Shown piece by piece: positions 1-10,481 of a stretch of DNA of 64,000 bases. The notes under the pieces were generated by a model. The model saw only the letters and a program-made list of their open reading frames with translations. It had not been told where the DNA came from and searched no databases. This DNA is from Euptelea pleiosperma. Taxonomy: Eukaryota > Streptophyta > Magnoliopsida > Ranunculales > Eupteleaceae. The first letter of the stretch is position 1. Every line of letters begins with the position of its first letter. Location of the stretch: assembly GCA_035048495.1 (NCBI GenBank), contig CM068548.1, positions 2,914,001 through 2,978,000 of the forward strand, written 5' to 3'. The translations under genes were made by a program, and so were the position numbers.

Positions 1-2
1 AG

Positions 3-1544
3 CACAAATCTACGATAGGTTGGACTATAGATGATATTCGTGGCATAGACCCCTCGGTGTGCCAACATCACATCTATCTCGAGGATGAATCCAAAACCTC
101 TCGAGAACACTAGAGGAGGTTGAACCCCGTCTTGAAGGATGTAGTCCGGGACGAGGTCCTTAAACTGTTAGATGCGGGTATCATTTACCCCATCTCCGAT
201 AGCAAATGGGTGAGTCCTATTCATGTCGTCCCTAAAAAGGCAGGATTCACAGTTGTGAAAAATGAGAACAAGGAAATGGTCACCCAGCGCCTGAAGAAAG
301 GGTGGAGAGTCTGCATCGATTACCGACGACTCAACACCAACACTAGGAAGGACCATTTTCCTTTACCCTTCATAGACCAAATGTTGGAGAGACTAGCAGG
401 TCACTCCTATTACTGCTTCCTCGATGGTTACTCAGGGTATAATCAAATACCAATCGCCCCTGAGGATCACGAGAAGACAACCTTCACTTGTCCCTTTGGC
501 ACTTTTGCCTACAAGCGCATGCCCTTTGGCCTCTGCAATGCACCCACGACCTTTCAAAGGTGTATGATGAGCATATTCTCTGACATGGTGGAAAAATTCC
601 TCGAAGTCTTTATGGACGACTTCTCAGTTTTTGGGTCATCCTTTGATGACTGTCTGAACCATCTAGGGCTTGTACTTCACCGCTGTCAGGACAAGCGACT
701 TGTCCTCAATTGGGAGAAATGCCACTTCATGGTGAAGAAGGGCATTGTTCTGGGACATGTCATTTCCCATCAGGGTATTGAGGTCGACAAAGCTAAAATC
801 GATATCATCTCGACCTTGCCCATTCCTAAGTCCGTGCGTGACATCCGATCCTTTTTGGGACACGGAGGATTCTATAGGCGATTCATCAAGGACTTCTCTC
901 AAATCGCTCGACCTCTGTCCCATCTTCTGGCTAAAGATAGTCCTTTCGACTTTAATGCTGACTGTGTCAAGGCATTTGAGCGTCTCAAATCTGAGCTCAC
1001 TACTGCGCCCATTATCCGTCCCCCAGACTGGACTCTACCTTTTGAGGTAATGTGCGATGCTTCTGACTACGCATTAGGCGCCGTTCTAGGGCAGAGAGTT
1101 GACAAAAGGTCACACGTGATCTACTACGCGAGCAAAACTCTTAACTCTGCCCAAATGAATTACTCTACCACTGAGAAAGAACTCCTGGCGGTAGTCTTCG
1201 CCCTTGATAAATTCCGTCAGTACCTCTTAGCCACTAAGGTGGTTGTGTACACTGATCATGCAGCCCTTCGTTATCTCATGTCGAAAAAGGAAACCAAACC
1301 TCGATTAATTCGATGGATTCTCTTACTGCAGGAATTCGACCTCGAGATTAAGGATAAGAAAGGAACTGAGAATGTAGTGGCTGATCACTTGTCTAGACTG
1401 ACTTTAGAGTCATCCTTCGACACCCAGCCCATCCCTGAGACCTTTCCAGATGAACAACTGTTCTCCATCTCTGTTAATCCTTGGTATGCTGACATTGTCA
1501 ACTACCTTGTCACCGAAGAATTGCCGTCACACTGGTCAAAATAG
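3..1544 (+). pseudogene. pol: G1 pol: reverse transcriptase and RNase H
   Basis: One frame runs from the window edge through the reverse transcriptase and RNase H of a Ty3/gypsy Pol polyprotein, which copies element RNA into DNA and removes the RNA strand. RT signatures visible are [11 protein letters not shown] and the catalytic [10 protein letters not shown]. RNase H follows with acidic residues in [21 protein letters not shown] and VADHLSRL. The frame is broken by TAG at 111-113, just before the conserved start of RT, and ends at TAG 1542-1544. The frame stays open beyond that stop into integrase. Both TAGs lie at the same places in G2 (38246-38248 and 39677-39679) and are the only stops in G1 pol. 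At face value it is a broken gene. Confidence 0.93.
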
Positions 1545-2780
1545 GACAAAAGCCAATTCCTAGCAAGAGTTAAGTACTACTCTTGGGATGACCCTTATTT
1601 GTATAAATACTGTCCTGACCAGATCATTCGTCTCTGTGTCCCTAAGTCGGACCAACTCAATATCTTATCCTCGTGCCATGACCAACCTTGTGGTGGTCAT
1701 TTCAGCACTAAGAAGACTGCAGAAAAAGTGCTGCAATGCGGATTCTACTGGCCCACATTATTTAAAGATGCCCACATCTACAGCAAAACCTGTCCTAATT
1801 GCCAGCATCTAGGCCGCATCTCCCAGAGGAACATGATGCCCCTCACTCCCATCCAGGTCGATGAAATATTTGACATTTGGGGCATCGACTTCATGGGCCC
1901 CTTTCCCATTTCCTATGGTTTTGAGTACATTCTCCTTGCGGTAGACTATGTATCCAAATGGATAGAAGCCATTCCCACCAAGACCAATGACCACAAAGTG
2001 GTCGTCAAATTCCTAAAGGAGTTCATCTTCGCCCGATTCGGTGCCCCTAAGGCCATCATTAGTGATGGGGGCACCCATTTCTGCAATAGGATATTCGAGC
2101 AATTAATGAAAAAGTATGGGGTAACCCACAAGGTTGCCCTAGCTTATCATCCGCAGACTAGTGGTCAAGTGGAGGTTTTTAATCGTCAGATCAAGCAGAT
2201 CTTGGAGAAGACAGTCAATACCACACGTAAAGACTGGTCTACTCGTCTCACTGATGCTTTATGGGCATACAGAACCGCCTACAAGACCCCACTCAATATG
2301 TCTCCCTATCGTCTGGTCTTTGGGAAACCCTGTCATCTTCCGGTAGAGATTGAACATCGTGCCCTGTGGGCCATTAAGAAGCTCAACTTCGACCTAGACT
2401 CCGCAGGGGAGGAGCGGAAACTTCAAATGAATGAGTTAGAAGAACTCAGAAATGATGCCTACAACTTGTCGAAGAATTACAAAGCCAAAATGAAGTGGAT
2501 ACATGACAAGAGCATCCTCAGGAAAGAGTTCCATCCAGGACAGAAGGTCCTTCTTTATAATTCTCGTCTTCATCTCTTCCCTGGTAAACTGAAATCTAGG
2601 TGGACTGGTCCTTATACGGTCACCGCAGCCACACCCTTCGGAGCAATCACTATTGAGGATCCCAAGGATCACTCCTCATTCCAGGTAAATGGCCAGCGTC
2701 TAAAGCAGTTCCATGAACTTGAGGTGTCGCTCATTCAGACTTTTGAGATCGATCTCATCGATCCTGCCTATGTCGACTGA
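1545..2780 (+). pseudogene. pol: G1 pol: integrase
   Basis: Integrase inserts the element's cDNA into the host genome. This segment continues in the same frame as RT/RNase H after the TAG at 1542-1544 and is open to its stop at 2778-2780. The zinc-binding region has [10 protein letters not shown] and KTCPNCQHL. The catalytic core follows with [23 protein letters not shown] and GQVEVFNRQ, which carry the D, D and E residues. The C-terminal part reaches [20 protein letters not shown], usual for gypsy integrases. No chromodomain is recognisable, so it does not look like a chromovirus. Length is normal for the domain. In G2 the same region is frameshifted. It would be made only if the upstream stop were read through. 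Confidence 0.92.
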
Positions 2781-2814
2781 TGATCCACTCAGTCTCCTGA
2801 GCTCCAACTTGGTT

Positions 2815-2833
2815 GGGGGTGCCTGTCACCCCC
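2815..2833 (+). other. GC-rich hairpin after pol of G1
   Basis: GGGGGTG, loop CCTGT, CACCCCC: a perfect 7-bp stem 35 bases after the pol stop. The same hairpin is kept in G2 at 40948-40966. Function unknown. Confidence 0.6.
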
Positions 2834-4673
2834 GTCATGTCTGGCTGAAGACATAAAACTTAGCGCTTTCGGAAAGGCAGTTCCGGTATTCCTAGAGTAC
2901 ATGAGTCTCATGCATTTGTTATTATTGTTATATCTTTGGAAATGCAGGTACATTCATTCTTCCGATCATCAGGTATCACTCACTGTCGAGTTTCTGCTGA
3001 CTTGGTAACATCCTCCCTGATCCTTTGCATCATCATCACCGATTTTTCATCATTTTATGTCCCGGTCATGAGCACCGAGGATGGTGCTGTATTTTGGTTG
3101 GGGGTGGGTATTTACTAAAACTCATATCTCTAAAAAAAAAAAAAAAAAACTCATTTTTGGGGTGATTTCCGATGTTCTCCAAAAGTTTTCTAGAATTTCA
3201 AAAATGTGTCAAATACCCTGACTTTGATTAGCTAAAAACCATCGTTAAGTCAGTATTGAGGATGTCAATTTTTGTTAGCGTCGTGTCAAGTCAGGCGTGA
3301 CTACAGCAGGTTTGAAAACTCAGAAAAACTCAGATTTGGCACAATTGTACACTATCAACATCAGAGTCATCCTAAGTTTTGAAACTCTAGAGATCCTGTG
3401 AGAATAATTGTGGAGACCTAACCCAGTGAGCTTTCGAGCCTTTAATCATTTCAGAGAGTTATACAATAATCCTGAGTCACAAGATGACTCACTATTCTTC
3501 ATGCCCGCAATATTCGTTGAGAGATCTCATTATCTTTTGCTTCGATCATAAAACTCGGAACGACATCAACATTGGATTACTACGACAGAACCTTCTCTAT
3601 ATCCAGTCAAGACAGTATACATGATAGTACAAACCCTAGAAAATGATTTAGGCCATTTTTTCTGAACCATTCAGCCTTTTTACTCACCTGAATTATACTT
3701 CACTAGAAACCCTTTGAACCTTTCTATAAAAGCCTTTTATTTGCAAACCCATCAACCTAAAATCCAGTCCAGCTACGAAACATGACTGGCTACCCTTATT
3801 TTGAGATGGACAAAAGAATAACTGATGTGGGTGTACCGTGAAAAAGAAAAGTAAAGAAGAAGAATCAAAAGGAAAAGAAAGTGGTTCAAGCCAAAAATAA
3901 AATATAGAAAGAAAGTATGAAGAAGAGCTGAAAAGAAATTGAGCAGTCTCAGAAATATCAAGAAAAAGAGAAAAATACGAAAAAAGGAAAAAGAACCAGA
4001 TAATGGTGTTACGTCGCAGGAAAAATTCAAGAAAATGGCAATATCCTCTCAAGATCTTTGAAATCCTGTATTCCTTTATCTCTCTACACCTGACCTAAGC
4101 CTCATTACAACCCAGGAAAGTCCTACTTGATTCTAGGATAGCACGATCATAAAATGTGGAGATTGGAGAAAGAGAAGCTATAGAGTTTGATCTGACGTTC
4201 CCGAGTGAAGTGGTATTCCAATCATGAGATCTTCTTCTGTTAAAGATGTCCTTCCTTCAAATAAAACATATGTGAGATCTTTTGCCTCTTTATATTAAAT
4301 ACATCTCCTCACATATAAATTGAGAGAAAAGAAGAAAACCCTTCTTGTGTGATTCTATTCTGAGTGCTAAACATGTGAGATTTGAGGTCGAGGCAGAAAA
4401 ACTTAGAGGTGATCTGGAAATCTTTACTGTCGGATGATGAGAATGTTGAGCACACACACACACGCAGAGTCTGACTAATCTGGGTCATGATTATCAGTCT
4501 GTAGTCTTGCCAAAACTTTCAAACTCTTCGCTAGCATGTAACTGTTTTTGCATCCATTCAATAATTTGATGAACGGTGTTTTCCCGGAGCTAATATGAAA
4601 AAGTGTGCAGCATGTGCAGAGCCCTTTTAAGCTCATGTATTTCGCACTAATTGCCAAGGATTGGCAATATGCT

Positions 4674-4685
4674 GGTTGGGGGTTG
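4674..4685 (+). promoter_or_regulatory. Polypurine tract of G1
   Basis: The G-rich GGTTGGGGGTTG directly abuts the 3' LTR start TGATATTCGC at 4686, where plus-strand DNA priming would occur. G2 has the same sequence at 42823-42834. The run contains T, so it is an imperfect tract. Confidence 0.65.
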
Positions 4686-5846
4686 TGATATTCGCTCAAA
4701 AGTGCTTATTTTAAGCACTTATCCTGTTAGCGTTATCGCACTCTCCTACGTAAAACTGCTCTAATTATCCACTTTTCTACGTAAGAGTCTCTTGTGTTGC
4801 GTAGAACACACTTTTCTGGACGAAATGGTATATTTGCATGTGATATTCGCTCAAAAGTACTTATTTTAAGCAATTATCCTGTTAGCGTTATTGCATTCTC
4901 CCACGTTAAAATACTCTATTTATCTACTTTTCTACGTAAGAGTCTCTTTTGTTGCGTAGAACACACTTTTCTGGACGAAATGGTATATTTGCATGCATTA
5001 AACATATTTTCGAAAGTCTAGACATGAAGTCATTCTGATAGAGTCTCATTACGCGCTTCTTCTATCGCAGGAAACCCCGATGGGACAATTCTCGAGACTT
5101 GCAAGCCCACATCGATCAGGAAAGCCCATTATCAAAGCTTAAAGAGCCCACATGCTATGACTAGAAGATATGGGCCAAATATGGGCTGAATAAGAGGACC
5201 AAAAAGCTGGCCCAAAGAACGAAGAGAGTAGGAGAGCCAATGACCAAGAGATGGACCAAAGCGTTTAAAGCCACATGAGTCAGCAAAGAATGATGGTCGA
5301 CTCTACTGGAGAAGCGTGAGGATGGTCACAGTGAAGACCAGGGTTCCAGACCCTCCGCCAGTGCTTTTTTTCCATTTTTTTTGATACTTTTTCTCTCATC
5401 TCTTCTTATTCTCTCTCTCTCTTCATCTTTCGATCCTCGAATCTACTGACCTAACCCCAGAACTCCTACCCATCGGCTCTATCTCATCTCCCTTAGCTTT
5501 CTGACCGTTGGATCTTCAATCGGACCGTTGGATCTCTCTAGATCCGTCGATCTACCAATCTGGGTCCCAATCAAGTCACCATCCATCCGATCGCCTTCAG
5601 AATGCCTGTCATATCATCTTGTGAGACGATGGACATCATCAGTCCATGTGGGCCAGTAGCCGGGCCCATCATTATCGACCCGCTGTCTGACCAGTTAGTG
5701 GACCCCGCGAATTTCAAAAATAATTTTAATTAAATGGGGGGTCCACTAATTGGGGAGATTCCCCATAGAAAAGTAGGTTTTTACTTAAAAAAAAAAAAAA
5801 AAAAAATTTAAAAATTATTTTTCTTATTTTTTTTATTCAAAAAATC

Positions 5847-5884
5847 CCCTATTTCCATTAAAGGAAATAGGGAAGCTTTAAAAG
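5847..5884 (+). promoter_or_regulatory. Candidate LTR core promoter with stem-loop
   Basis: A 10-bp perfect stem (CCCTATTTCC, loop ATTAAA, GGAAATAGGG; 5847-5872) is followed at once by AGCTTTAAAAGG, a TATA-like sequence, then a CT-rich stretch. The arrangement recurs at 8392, 17728 and 28497, and reversed at 30868 and 57509. Calling it the U3 promoter is inference from the TATA-like box and its mid-LTR position. Confidence 0.5.
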
Positions 5885-6051
5885 GAGAAGGATAGGGGTT
5901 CGTTCGAACCCTAATCCCTCTCCCCTCTCCTCCTCTCCTTCCCCCTATCCTTTCCCTTCTTCCCCGACCTTTTCCTCTCTTTCTTCTTCTTCCTTTCTTC
6001 TTCTTTTTTTTTCTCCTTTTTTCCGGCGAGAACCTGCAACTCCGGCCGCTC

Positions 6052-6085
6052 CTTCTTCTTCTTCTTCTTCTTCTTCTTCTTCTTC
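6052..6085. repeat. (CTT)n microsatellite
   Basis: About eleven CTT units in the pyrimidine-rich part of solo LTR S1. On the reverse strand it produces a Glu-rich frame that is not a gene. Confidence 0.9.
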
Positions 6086-8578
6086 CGCTTCTTCTCCTTC
6101 TCCCCACCTGCGCGCGTGTTCTCTGGCGGATTCTCCCTTCTCTACCGCCCCTTCCAACAACTCCGGCAAGCAACCAGCGTGCTCGCCGGATTGGTTCGCC
6201 CTCTCCAACCCGCCTGCGCGACCGCCCTCCATACCGCCTTCTTCTCTTCTGCCTGCGCTGCGCCTTCTCCTCCTGTTCCTTCTTCTTCTCCAACCGTGTT
6301 CCCTTGATGAGCCAGCCACCACCGCTGGAACCAGCATGTAAACACCGCCCTCAACTAGATCGGACTGGTCCGCCTCCTCCATGCAGCATCGTGATTTCTC
6401 ACGACCAGTCATCTACAAGAATGCTCCACCACTCCCTGATCGTGTGCTCCGTGCACATCCGATCAAAACCAGCCCCTCACCATTAAGATTGACCATGAGC
6501 ACCTCCAACTTGGTGATTTTCTTCATCTTCTCCGGCGAGAACCACCAGCAGATCGAAGTCTGCAACTTCACAGCCACTTGGTCGAATCTCTCTTTCTTTA
6601 CGGTTGTTGCACGGTGAAGGTGTAGCAACTCCATCAGATCACCGCCATTGCTCCTTCACCTACCGTCCAACAGTGGTTCTCTCAAGGTAGAGAATCATCT
6701 TCTCACCCCAGCTCCTCAACGTGTTGGCTAAAACAGATAACCTGTTGAGATCCAACGCTGTACCATCGTCATTGGCCCACCATCTGTCCATCAACAGCAA
6801 CTTTTCGGGACTTCAATAGCTACTCCTCATGCACACACCGTGGAGCTTCAACCTGCATCTTCACCGGACAACAATCTCCAACCCGCCTGAAAGTGCATGC
6901 CCATCTTACTGGGCTTGAGATCGTCTTCCTCACCATCTGTTGACCATCCTCTCTCCACTCTCTTGCCCTCGCTTGCTGCCTAGTTGCACCACAATGCACT
7001 TTTTCAAGGGATGTGAATCATGGTAAGCCTTTTCTCTCTCTAACCTTTTCCTTTCTCTTTTTCTCTCTTGCTTTCTTCCTTTTTCTCTCTCTAGAATAAC
7101 CTCTTCTTCTCATTTTCTCTCAATCTCTCTCTAAAAACTCCAATTTTCTCTCTTCTTCTACCACTTTCTCTCTCTCTTCTTTAACATTTCTCTAACTTTC
7201 TCTCTCTAGTTTCTCTCTCTCAAAACCTCTTTCTCTCTCTACATCCCTCTCTTATTAAAATGCTTTCTAGTTTAGTTATTTTTTTAGATTTTTGCTGTAA
7301 AAGACAATTTTGATTGAATGAAGTTGATTTGAATAATATTATGTTCCATTCTCTGCAAATTTTCCGTCATTTTATGTTCTTATTCGCGCTAATCCGACTA
7401 ATCCCGAGTGCGGATCGACATCCGACACGAGCCACTATGCAAAATTGCTCATTTTACAGGTTAAATGTCTCGGATAAATTAAAAATGTGTTGAAGTTAGG
7501 GTTTCCGTAACCAACGGCGCGGAAAAATCCTATTTTCAGCATGCATTAAACACATTTTCGGAAGTCTAGACATGTAGTCATTCTGATAGAGTCTCATTAC
7601 GCGCTTCTTCTGTCGCAGGAAACCCCGATGGGACATTTCTCGAGACTTGCGAGCCCACATCGATCAGGAAAGCCCATTATCAAAGCTTAAAGAGCCCACA
7701 TGCTATGACTAAAAGATATGGGCCAACTATGAGGACCAAAAAGCCGGCCCAAAGAACGAAGAGAGCAGGAGAGCCAATGACCAAGAGACGGACCAAAGCG
7801 TTTAAAGCCACATGAGTCAGCAAAGAATGATAGTCGACTCTACTGGAGAAGTGTGAGGATGGTCACAGTGAAGACTAGGGTTCCAGACCCTCCGCCAGTG
7901 CTTTTTTCCATTTTTTTTGATACTTTTTCTCTCATCTCTTCTTATTCTCTCTCTCTCTTCATCTCTCGGTCCTCGAATCTACTGACCTAACCCCAGAACT
8001 CCTGCCCATCGGCTCTATCTCATCTCCCTTAGCTTTCTGACCGTTGGATCTTCCATCGGACCGTTGGATCTTCAATCGGACTGTTGGATCTCTCTAGATC
8101 CGTCGATCTACCAATCTGGGTCCCAATCAAGTCACCATCCATCCGATCGCCTTCAGAATGCCTGTCACATCATCTTGTGAGACGATGGACATCATCAGTC
8201 CATGTGGGCCAGTAGCCGGGCCCATCATCATCGACCCGCTGTCCGACCAGTTAGTGGACCCCGCGAATTTCAAAAATAATTTTAATTAAATGGGGGGTCC
8301 ACTAATTGGGGAGATTCCCCATAGAAAAGTAGGTTTTTACTTAAAAAAAAAAAATAAAAATATTTTTCTTATTTTTTTATTTTCAAAAATCCCCTATTTC
8401 CATTAAAGAAAATAGGGAAGCTTTAAAAGGAGAAGGATAGGGGTTCGTTCGAACCCTAATCCCCCCCCTTTCTCTTCCATTCTCTCCCCCTATCAATCCC
8501 GCACGGATTCCCTCTTCTTTGGCCCCATTTTCTCTCTTCTTTCCTTCATCTTCTTCATCATCTTTGTCACGCCTTCTA

Positions 8579-8603
8579 CCGGAGTTGCAGCCTGCAACTC
8601 CGG
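8579..8603. repeat. 25-base palindrome in G1 LTR
   Basis: Perfect 12-base arms CCGGAGTTGCAG and CTGCAACTCCGG around a single C. It lies about 170 bases after the LTR's TATA-like box. A half copy is at 6034-6045 in S1. Confidence 0.85.
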
Positions 8604-9849
8604 CTCGCAGCACCGTCCACCGCCTCCTACCTACTAGTTCCGCCGCCAAACACCACCACCAGCCCCTTGCTCACCTCTCCACCAACCTGCAAGCCATCAA
8701 TCCACATCTTCTCCACCTCCACTCACGGTGCTGCACACACCGTTCTGGTGTTGCAAACAGCAACACCGCCACCTGCCGGAAAACACCGCCTGCCGCTGCA
8801 ACCAGTCCGCCTTCATTACTCCCCGCACCACCTGCTGCTCCACCCAACGGCCAAGACCGTTATCTTCAACCTCGGCGACACCTACCGCGACTTGCCACGG
8901 TGCTGCCCTACCCATTCCGCCTGCTGTGCACCGTTCTCTCCTCCCTGTTGCACTTTTCTCCGGGCTGCAAGTTCTCCATCACCGACATACACCTTCTCCT
9001 CTCACTTTCCTTCTAATCCCAACCGTCCTTACCCCCTTTCTGCCCTTTTTCTTTGACTGAAATAGAAAGGAAAAACCAAAAAAAAAAAAGAGAGCCGAAA
9101 GAGGAGAAGAAGAAGAGTAGAGGAGGAACGCCTACCTGCTGGTTCTCCTCCACCTTGCATCCCCGCCAGCTCCTACCTACCGCCAATAGCAGCCACCACC
9201 ACCTGCAACTTCGGGTTGTGGGTCTACTACACCATCCTCACCTGCTGCCATCCACCAGATCCACGAGCCACTCCTCCTTCTTGCACCGCCCACCACTACT
9301 ATCTTCACAACCTTCAATATTGGTAGGTTTCCCATGGGTAAAATTTCTCTCTCTACCTATTCTATCTCTAATTTCTCTCTCTCTCTCTAAAAATTCATAC
9401 TCTCTCTCCTCTTATTCTCTTTCTCTCTCTAGTTTTTACGGCTTTATAGTTTAATCCTTTTAGTTCTTTTTATGTTTAGTTCGCAATTTTGATTGAGAAT
9501 ATTGTAAGAAAGTTATTATTTCAATAAATTCTAGTATTACTTCATTGTGTTAGTTATTTTCTTTTTAATCTTATGGCAATTTCTTTCTCTAAAATCACTA
9601 AACATGTTTTAAATCCGATCCCTTAATCACCATTCTCATCCTTCCATCATTCTTTTTAGCAAATTCTGTGGCAAAAACCCATCATTTTATGTTCTTGTTT
9701 GCGCAACTTACCCCGAGTGTGGATCGACATCCGACACGAATCCGTATGCTAGAATATCTGAATTTTGCAGGATAAAATTGAATCAAAATTACAAATCTTG
9801 TTGGACTTAGGGTTTCCGTAACCAACGACGCGGAAAAATCCTACTTTCA

Positions 9850-10481
9850 GGACCATACGAGACAGAACTTCCAAAGTACCCAATTGATTGGACCTCGAGT
9901 ACAATCAATTGCTTTAATGAACAAAAATCCATCCGTACAGTACAATCGATTGGACTAGAGTCAAATCGATTGGACCAAGTGTACAATCGATTGGATTTTG
10001 TAGAAAGTGTCAATTTCAGATCTGATTTTGGTGGTCCCTTATCCCCACGTCTTGCATGACTTAGGGGTTCAATATTCTTGTAAGTAAAGCACTCTTGAGC
10101 TATACAATATACATAACAAGAGAGAAAATAGTTAGCTTTCTAAATTAAGAATAGTCCTTATTTGAAGAGAAAAAACCCTAACTTTTACAATTAATGTTGT
10201 GAGGTTTCTTACTTCCGTAAGATCAAAGCTTAGAGCTTAATCCTTACTCTACTTAGGTTTCTCATTTAGAATCCTAACCTAGCAAGTCTAAGAGTACTAG
10301 TGCATCTCAACACTATTTGAACAACTTTGGGTTTCAGGGTGTACTAAACCCTTCACCTAGGGTAGCAACTGTTGCATGAGAATTAAGATTGCGGTGTACC
10401 AAATTGAACAAGTGGTAAAGGCTTCATAATTGGAAGGGTGCACATGGATTCGTAGCTTGAAGCCAAAGAACGTGGATGCGC
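9850..10481 (+). repeat. Older copia-family LTR, left piece
   Basis: This is the interior of an LTR related to those of C1: diverged CAATYGATTGG motifs, then the leader-like stretch with AACTTTGGGTTTCAGGGTGTACT and CGTGGATTCGTAGC. Its left side is cut by G1 and its right side by C1; it resumes at 20824. It is more diverged from C1's LTRs than those are from each other, so it is the older layer. TSD copies TGCGC of C1 are at 10477-10481 and 20819-20823. Confidence 0.75.

Larger units (their letters stand above)
2781..4685 (+). other. G1 untranslated 3' region between pol and LTR
   Basis: About 1.9 kb without a convincing reading frame lies between integrase and the 3' LTR. Athila-type elements often carry an envelope-like frame here. 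I see none: only short unrelated frames and an A/G-rich stretch at about 3840-4020. G2 has the homologous stretch at 40913-42834. The motif GGTTGGGGG occurs at 2811, 3095 and 4674, the last being the polypurine tract. Confidence 0.75.
4841..7538 (+). repeat. Solo LTR S1 nested in G1's LTR
   Basis: A 2698-bp LTR begins TGATATTCGC and ends CTATTTTCA, flanked on both sides by the 5-bp target duplication GCATG (4836-4840 and 7539-7543). No internal region remains, as expected after recombination between the two LTRs of a full element. It inserted 155 bases into an LTR of its own family, so two near-identical LTR starts lie in tandem. Confidence 0.92.
1..9849 (+). mobile_element. Ty3/gypsy element G1, 3' portion (Athila-like)
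   Basis: This is the 3' part of an LTR retrotransposon whose 5' LTR, gag and protease lie left of the window. The visible order is RT, RNase H, integrase, an untranslated 3' stretch, a polypurine tract and a 3' LTR that ends ...CTACTTTCA at 9849. RNase H before integrase is the Ty3/gypsy order. It is closely similar, by eye, to G2 (25530-45616), whose primer site matches tRNA-Asp as in the Athila group, so I use the same label. The five bases after the LTR (GGACC, 9850-9854) should be its target duplication. It sits inside an older copia-family LTR and carries a nested solo LTR at 4841-7538. Confidence 0.9.
4686..9849 (+). repeat. 3' LTR of G1, interrupted
   Basis: The LTR starts TGATATTCGC at 4686 and ends CTACTTTCA at 9849. 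It is split after 155 bases by a solo LTR of the same family (4841-7538), so its own sequence is 4686-4840 plus 7544-9849, about 2.46 kb. Its 5' end has a perfect hairpin at 4700-4720 (AAGTGCTTA, loop TTT, TAAGCACTT). The 25-base palindrome lies at 8579-8603 and the conserved 3' stem-loop at 9717-9737. Lysine-, arginine- or proline-rich frames in it are low-complexity, not genes. Confidence 0.9.

Noticed and set aside
3693..4052. Phe/Leu-rich minus-strand frame resembling a membrane protein
   Set aside because: Antisense of an A/G-rich untranslated stretch of G1; the homologous part of G2 (about 41990-42180) has no such frame.
2781..4685. Envelope-like gene expected in Athila elements
   Set aside because: No frame of suitable length or with signal or membrane segments in G1, or in G2 at 40913-42834.
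5808..6412. Two long minus-strand Arg/Glu-rich frames
   Set aside because: They are translations of CTT/CTC-rich LTR sequence with microsatellites; no domain, and the frames are not kept in other LTR copies.
8519..9454. Pro/Thr/Ser-rich plus-strand frames
   Set aside because: Low-complexity pyrimidine-rich LTR sequence read in several frames at once; no conservation between LTRs.
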